Origin: Roseomonas sp. KE2513
GTDB lineage: Bacteria > Pseudomonadota > Alphaproteobacteria > Acetobacterales > Acetobacteraceae
Assembly: GCF_016107305.1 (NCBI RefSeq)
Contig: NZ_RCVR01000033.1
Span: forward strand, 1-52,163
Length of the DNA: 52,163 nt
Direction of reading: 5' to 3'
Of the stretch, positions 47,489-52,163 are shown piece after piece (position 1 is the stretch's first letter; each line of letters opens with the position of its first letter). The position numbers and the translations under genes were made by a program. The notes under the pieces were generated by a model, which was not told the origin of the DNA, ran no database searches, and was given only the letters and a program-made list of their open reading frames with translations.

Positions 47489-49135
47489 ATGAGCAACACC
47501 CTTCTCACCACCCTCAGCCGCGAACGCCTGCGCGAGGGCTATGAATCCGGCTTCTGGCGCGAGGAGACGGTCTACGCCCTGGCGGCCGAGCGCGCCGCCC
47601 GCAATCCCGGCGCGCCCGCCCTGCGCGAGGCGGGGCGGCGCATCACTATCGGGGATCTGGTCGCGGCCGCCGACCGGCTTTCGGCCGAGTTGCGCCGCGC
47701 CGGGCTGCGGCGAGGCGAGCGGGTGGCAGCCTGGCTGCCCAGTCGGGCGGAGGTGGCCGTCGCCCTCCTCGCCTGCTCGCGCGACGGACTGGTGCTCTGC
47801 CCCTCCCTGCACCGGGACCACACGGTGGCCGAGGTGGCGGGGCTGCTGACGCGCATGCGGGCTTCGGCGCTGATCGCCCAGCCCGGCTACGGCGCCGACG
47901 CGGACCGGCACGATATCTTCGCCCAGGCCTCCGCCATCACTTCCCTCCGCCTCGTCTGCCGACTGGAGAAGGCATCGGAAGCCACGCCGCCTTGGCCCGA
48001 GAATGGGGCCACCCCTGCGCCGCCGATGGCCGATCCCGACAGCGTGGTCTATCTGGCCTTCACCTCGGGCACGACGGGCGCGCCCAAGGGCGTCATGCAC
48101 AGCGACAACACGCTGCTGGGCAATGCGCGCGCCATTGTGGCTGACTGGTCCCTGGGCCCGGACGACGTCATCGCCACCCTCTCGCCGCTCTCACACAATC
48201 TTGGCTTCGGCTCGATGGTGATCGCCCTCCTCTGCGGGGCGGAACTCGTGATCCACGACCTGCCGCGCGGTCGCTCCCTGCTGGACCGGCTGGTGGAGAC
48301 GAACACCTCCTACCTCGTCGGCGTTCCAACCCATGCCATCGACCTGCTGCACGAGATGCGCGCGCGGGGGATGAAGACCCTCGGCCGGGTCCGTGGCTTT
48401 CGCGTCTCCGGCGCCGCCGTGCCGCGGGTAGTCGTCGCGGGGCTGATAGAGCACGGCGTGACGCCGCAGAGCGGCTACGGCATGACCGAGGCTTCCTCCC
48501 ACCACTACACCCTGCCGGACGACCCGCCGGAGCGGATGGTGGAGACCTCCGGCCGCGTCTGCCCGGGCTACGAGGTGCGCGTCTTCGACCGGGACAACCC
48601 CGAGCGCGAGCTGCCGGCGGGCGAGGTCGGCCAGATCGGTGGGCGCGGCGCCTCCCTGATGCTCGGCTATTTCGACGAGCAGGGCGCGACCGAGAGCAGC
48701 TTCAACGCGACCGGCTGGTTCATGACGGGCGACCTCGGCTGGGTGGACGAGGCCGGTTACATCCGTATCACCGGCCGCAAGAAGGACGTGATCATCCGCG
48801 GCGGCCACAACATCTTTCCCGCAAAGATCGAGACGCTGGCTATGCAGCACCCCGCCGTGCTGCGCGCTGCCGCCCTGCCCGTGCCGGACGAGCGCCTCGG
48901 CGAGAAGGTGTGCCTGGCTGTCATGTCGCGCCCCGGCGCCGTAGTGGACGCGGAAGATATCCTGCTGCACCTCGATGCCGCCGGCCTCTCGAAATACGAC
49001 CAGCCCGAATACTTCCTGCTGGTGGAGGAAATCCCACTGACGGCAAGCGGCAAGATCCTCAAGCGCGCGGTGGCGGCGCGGGTGGAGGCGGGCGAGCTGC
49101 AGCCCCGTCCCGTCCGCTTGCCGGCGCGGGCCTGA
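47489..49135 (+). CDS. AMP-forming acyl-CoA synthetase, aromatic/alicyclic acid-CoA ligase type
   Basis: This 548-residue ANL-superfamily enzyme joins a carboxylic acid to CoA through an acyl-AMP. Motifs in order are the P-loop-like FTSGTTGAPKGVMHS near residue 195, GYGMTEAS near residue 330, TGDLGWVDEAGYIRITGRKKDVI near residue 415, and the catalytic Lys in ASGKILKR near the C-terminus. The overall pattern resembles cyclohexanecarboxylate- and short-chain-acid-CoA ligases; the exact acid is unknown. GAGG precedes the ATG. Operator copy 3 lies upstream and a quinone oxidoreductase gene follows after 13 bases. Confidence 0.92.
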   Translation: MSNTLLTTLSRERLREGYESGFWREETVYALAAERAARNPGAPALREAGRRITIGDLVAAADRLSAELRRAGLRRGERVAAWLPSRAEVAVALLACSRDGLVLCPSLHRDHTVAEVAGLLTRMRASALIAQPGYGADADRHDIFAQASAITSLRLVCRLEKASEATPPWPENGATPAPPMADPDSVVYLAFTSGTTGAPKGVMHSDNTLLGNARAIVADWSLGPDDVIATLSPLSHNLGFGSMVIALLCGAELVIHDLPRGRSLLDRLVETNTSYLVGVPTHAIDLLHEMRARGMKTLGRVRGFRVSGAAVPRVVVAGLIEHGVTPQSGYGMTEASSHHYTLPDDPPERMVETSGRVCPGYEVRVFDRDNPERELPAGEVGQIGGRGASLMLGYFDEQGATESSFNATGWFMTGDLGWVDEAGYIRITGRKKDVIIRGGHNIFPAKIETLAMQHPAVLRAAALPVPDERLGEKVCLAVMSRPGAVVDAEDILLHLDAAGLSKYDQPEYFLLVEEIPLTASGKILKRAVAARVEAGELQPRPVRLPARA

Positions 49136-49148
49136 GGGAGGGCACGCG

Positions 49149-50141
49149 ATGAGGGCAGTTGTCGTGCGCGAGTTCGGCGGGATCGACGCCGTCTCGGTGG
49201 AGCAGCGGCCGGACCCGGTGCCAGGCCGGGGCGAGGTGCTGGTGCGCGTCGGCGCGGTGGCGGCGAACTTCGTGGACACGCTGGTCATCGGCGGCACCTA
49301 CCAGTTCCTGCCGGAACGGCCCTTCACCCCCGGCAAGGGACCAGCCGGCATCATCGCTGCGCTGGGCGAAGGCGTGACGGGGCTTTCGGTCGGCGAGCGC
49401 GTGCTCGCCATGGCGGAGATCGGCGGCTATGCCGAGTTGGCGGTGGCGCCAGCCAACCAGTGCTACCGCCTGCCCGATGGCATGAGCGTCGAGGAGGCGG
49501 CTTCCATGTCGCTGGCGGCTGACACCGCGTGGTTCGCGCTGCGCGAGCGCGGGCGGGTGCAGCCGGGGGAGAGCGTGCTGGTGCTGGGAGCGACCGGGGC
49601 GGTGGGCATCGCCGCCATCCAGCTCGCCAAGGCCTTCGGGGCCCGGGTGCTGGCCGGCGTCTCCTCCATGGCCAAGGCCGACCTCGTGCGAGAGGCCGGG
49701 GCAGACGCTGTGATCGACCTCTCGCGCGAGCCGCTGCGGGACACCCTGAGGGACCAGGTGAGAGCCGAGACCGGCGGCGCCGGGGCGGACGTGGTGCTGG
49801 ACATGCTCGGCGGCGACCCCTTCGACGCCGCACTGCGAGCGCTGGCCTGGCGTGGCCGACTGGTGGTGATCGGCTTCGCGGCTGGGCGCATCCCCTCGGT
49901 CAAGGCGAACTACCTCCTTGTGAAGAACATCGAGGTCAGCGGGCTGCAGATCAGCGACTATCGCAAGCGCATGCCGGCGCTCGCGTGGCGCTGCTTCGAG
50001 GAGCTCTTCTCCCTTCATCAGGCGGGCAAACTGCACGCACCGCCCTTCCGCACCTATCCCCTCTCCCGGGCACGGGAGGCGCTGGGAGCGCTGCTGGACC
50101 GCCGCGTGCGTGAACGGATCGTCATGCTGCCGGGGGGCTGA
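49149..50141 (+). CDS. NADPH:quinone oxidoreductase-like medium-chain dehydrogenase
   Basis: This 330-residue zinc-independent MDR protein has the N-terminal GroES-like domain (PGRGEVLVRVGAVAANFVDTLVIGG), the cofactor motif LVLGATGAVGIAAIQLAKAFGARV, and the family segment LGGDPFDAALRALAWRGRLVVIGFAAG. Relatives reduce quinones, enones or enoyl-CoA esters. It is the second gene of the ligase transcription unit, so an enoyl-CoA reductase role on the ligase product is an attractive guess. Confidence 0.88.
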   Translation: MRAVVVREFGGIDAVSVEQRPDPVPGRGEVLVRVGAVAANFVDTLVIGGTYQFLPERPFTPGKGPAGIIAALGEGVTGLSVGERVLAMAEIGGYAELAVAPANQCYRLPDGMSVEEAASMSLAADTAWFALRERGRVQPGESVLVLGATGAVGIAAIQLAKAFGARVLAGVSSMAKADLVREAGADAVIDLSREPLRDTLRDQVRAETGGAGADVVLDMLGGDPFDAALRALAWRGRLVVIGFAAGRIPSVKANYLLVKNIEVSGLQISDYRKRMPALAWRCFEELFSLHQAGKLHAPPFRTYPLSRAREALGALLDRRVRERIVMLPGG

Positions 50142-50232
50142 AGCCCGGCAGACTTGGCGGCCCCTTGAGCGTTACCACGCCACGTCGGCACGGCCTCCGT
50201 GCCGCGAGGATCACCGCCGCGGGAATTGAACC

Positions 50233-50535
50233 ATGAAGCTTTCGCAAGCGTTCCGGCGCCAGCCGTCCCGCGTCCTGGTCTGCTCGGCGGCCGCACTGCT
50301 TCTCGCGGCACCGGCGGCTCTAGCCCAGGGCACAGCCGGCAACAGCCCTATCTGGAACGGCCGGCAGCACCAGCCCACCCGCGGCGAGACGGAGCAGCGC
50401 CTGCGGCAGGACGGCACCCCTTCCGGCGACGAGCGGGAACGGGGTCAGTTGCGCGAGCTGAACGAACTGTCGCGCGAGTTGCTTCCCCCCGGCAGCACCG
50501 AGCCAGCGCCCGAGGCGGAGCGAACCGGCCGCTAG
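50233..50535 (+). CDS. small secreted hypothetical protein
   Basis: This 100-residue protein has a clear signal peptide (VLVCSAAALLLAAPAALAQ, cleavage after ALA) and a charged, probably disordered mature part with a Glu/Arg-rich helix (RGQLRELNELSRELLPPG). It is not recognised. It stands alone after the oxidoreductase gene. A periplasmic location is inferred from the signal. Confidence 0.65.
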   Translation: MKLSQAFRRQPSRVLVCSAAALLLAAPAALAQGTAGNSPIWNGRQHQPTRGETEQRLRQDGTPSGDERERGQLRELNELSRELLPPGSTEPAPEAERTGR

Positions 50536-50796
50536 CCAGCGGCTGAGGGCGCGTCTCCCTCGACAAGTTATCCGCGGCGTCCAGCATTGATTAGCTGAAC
50601 GATTCACGCAGGCGGAAGAACCATCTCACCTCGCCCTGGGCACGCCACTGGCCCGATGGCGTCTATTTCGCCAAGGGCCTCATCAACCCGCAGAAGACCG
50701 GTCTTGGCGGGGATTGGCTCTACGCGCACGACGTCGCGAGCAGCATGAGGACAAGGGCCCCTTTTCAGGATCGCTGCATGGGACGAGGCTGGCGCC
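50536..50796. other. gap with an orphan protein-like open frame
   Basis: Frame three from about 50595 reads on through WPDGVYFAKGLINPQKTGLG and then DWLYAHDVASSM without a stop into the next gene. The composition is protein-like, but there is no start codon or ribosome site, and I do not recognise a family. It may be a gene fragment left by a deletion. Confidence 0.35.
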
Positions 50797-51711
50797 ATGA
50801 AGATCGCTATCCCCGACCTCGTCTCGCCCTCCTACTTCCCCGCCGAAGCGGCTGTGGAACTCGGCTGCTTCGCCGCCCGCGGGATCGACGCACAGATCGA
50901 ACTCATGTCGCCGGTGGAACGCGCCTATGAGGCTATGCGCGACGGAGCGGTGGATTTGGTCGCGGGCTCGGCCCACTCGGCGCTGTCGGCTTTTCCACGC
51001 TGGGCGGGCGCGAAGCTTCTCTGCGCGCAGTCGCAGGGAATGTACTAATTCCTAGTGATGCGCGCCGACCTCGGCGCGCGGCGCGGGGATCTCGCGGTGG
51101 TGAAAGGCAAGCGCATCGGCGCCGCGCCGTGGGTCGGCATGGGACTGCGGCACCTCCTGATGCAAGCCGGCATCGACCCCGCGCGCGACGAGGTAACCAT
51201 CGCCCCAACGCCGATGTCGCTGGAGCCGCGGGTAAATTTCGGCCTCATGGCCGTGCGTGCCCTGGAGGCCGGCGTGGTGGACGGCTTCTGGGCGAACGGC
51301 ATGGGCGCGGAGATCGCGGTGAGCCGCGGCGTGGGCACCGTCGTGCTCGATGTGCGCCGCGGCGACGGGCCGGAGGAGGCCTTCAACTACACCATGCCGA
51401 CGGTCGCCGCGACGGACCGGCTGATCACGGAGAGGCCCGAGGCGGCCGAGGCCGCGGTGCGCGCCATCGTGGACGCGCAGAACATCCTTCGCACCGATGC
51501 GTCACGTGCGCGGGAGGTGGGCCAGAAGCTTTTCCCGGAGGAGGCAGACCGCATCGAAGCGCTGATCCGCCAGGACCTGCCCTTCTACCGGGCGGAGCTG
51601 ACGCCGGAATTTGTGGCGGGCATGAACCGCTTCTCCCAGGCGATCGGCATTCTCGACGCCGACGTGCCCTACGCGGCCGTAGTGGCGGAGCGCATGCGCC
51701 CGCTCTGGTAA
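50797..51711 (+). pseudogene. NMT1/THI5-like substrate-binding protein with in-frame stop
   Basis: The frame MKIAIPDLVSPSYFPAEAAVELG runs on to SQGMY, then meets TAA at 51046-51048, and continues in the same frame with FLVMRADLGARRGDLAVVKG to RPLW. Similarity to the ABC-type substrate-binding family continues across the stop, so this is one gene with a nonsense change. The expected codon is probably TGG (Trp). There is no signal peptide, as in several members of this family. The downstream part might be re-started at the ATG at 51058. Confidence 0.85.
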
Positions 51712-51722
51712 GCCACACCGCT

Positions 51723-52020
51723 TCAGGTCGCGTGCGATGCGGCCTGTTCGGCGAGGCCGAGCCGTATTGTCAGCACCCGCCTGACCGCGGCGACGATCCC
51801 GCGAGAGCCCGTGCAACGGCAGAGATTGCCTGAAAGCTCCTCGCGCACGCGCGCTTCGTCGGCATTGGGCAGGCGGCGGACCATATCGTACGCCGTGACC
51901 AGCATCCCCGGCGTGCAATAGCCGCATTACAGGGCGTGCTCCGCCGCGAAGGCCTCGCGCAGGGCCGCCATTACCGCATCGCCCTCGAAGCCTAGATTGT
52001 GCGGGCCGTCGCGCCGCCGC
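51723..52020 (-). pseudogene. broken 2Fe-2S subunit of a third hydroxylase cassette
   Basis: The minus strand encodes GFEGDAVMAALREAFAAEHAL, a TAA at 51927-51929 where relatives have Gln, then CGYCTPGMLVTAYDMVRRLP and LSGNLCRCTG. This is the second cluster half of a xanthine-dehydrogenase small subunit. The first half with the CEHGVCGAC motif is absent, so the gene is both truncated and interrupted. It is convergent with the broken substrate-binding gene (11-base gap). Confidence 0.85.
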
Positions 52021-52061
52021 AACGGTCTTAGCATCGACGATAATGGGGATGGGCAGGCGTG

Positions 52062-52163
52062 TTATACGGCTTCCTGCGCCATAGCGGTGCGATTCAGTGC
52101 GGTGCGCGCGAGGGCGGCGCGCCAGGGGCTGAGTGCAGAAACGGCGCCGCCGCTGAGCTACTG
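52062..52163 (-). pseudogene. possible C-terminal remnant of a third FAD subunit
   Basis: A short frame reads LSPWRAALARTALNRTAMAQEAV before a stop at 52062-52064. It resembles the Ala/Arg-rich C-terminal helix of CoxM-type subunits and lies in the place expected from the order FAD, 2Fe-2S, molybdopterin. A stop also occurs just upstream (TAG, near 52159), so it is broken too. The window ends here. Confidence 0.3.

Overview
The window is about 52 kb of GC-rich DNA. Its gene content and gene order fit an alphaproteobacterium, most likely an Acetobacteraceae (Roseomonas-like) soil or water organism. This is inferred from the class I PHA synthase, the glnB-glnA pair, several Bug/TctC tricarboxylate-type receptors, tandem CO/xanthine-dehydrogenase-type hydroxylases, and the set of aminotransferase-hom-glpX-recJ genes. 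Species cannot be fixed from the sequence alone.

Layout. (1) 1-7371 is an accessory segment: a MarR regulator, an intact catalase-peroxidase (katG), and decayed insertion sequences of three families (IS3, IS5, IS6). It ends at the 3' end of a tRNA-Glu gene, a common island boundary. (2) 7372-20662 is core-like and mostly on the minus strand: tRNA-Glu, a glycine-zipper lipoprotein, and the coupled run aminotransferase-hom-glpX-recJ. Then come phaC with an unusually long Pro/Ala-rich N-terminus, three small lipoproteins (two of them paralogues), a gamma-carbonic anhydrase, argC, and rpsI/rplM. (3) 20795-31055 holds an extensin-like protein, an NAD(P)-binding protein, an M20 amidohydrolase, a LysR-linked acyl-CoA catabolic operon (Bug receptor, hydroxyacid dehydrogenase, enoyl-CoA hydratase-family protein, NDP-forming CoA ligase), and an SDR-aspartate dehydrogenase pair. 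(4) 31159-34788 holds tRNA-His, an aminotransferase, and glnB-glnA with a candidate sigma-54/NtrC control region and a strong terminator.

(5) 34819-50141 is the most interesting part. A GntR/UTRA regulator sits between a nine-kilobase minus-strand operon and a plus-strand acyl-CoA ligase/quinone oxidoreductase pair. The operon contains two complete FAD / 2Fe-2S / molybdopterin hydroxylase trimers, a class II dihydroorotase (pyrC) and a 4,5-dihydroxyphthalate-decarboxylase-like protein. All hydroxylase genes and pyrC are joined by 4-nt overlaps. Two Bug receptors follow. The same 16-bp palindrome, TAATGTC-N2-GACATTA, occurs upstream of the hydroxylase operon, the ligase gene and the receptor pair, and I found it nowhere else in the window. 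I infer one regulon, probably for uptake, hydroxylation, ring opening and CoA activation of an unknown (N-hetero)aromatic compound. (6) 50142-52163 holds a small secreted protein and then a decaying stretch: a substrate-binding protein with an internal stop, and remnants of a third hydroxylase cassette that runs off the window.
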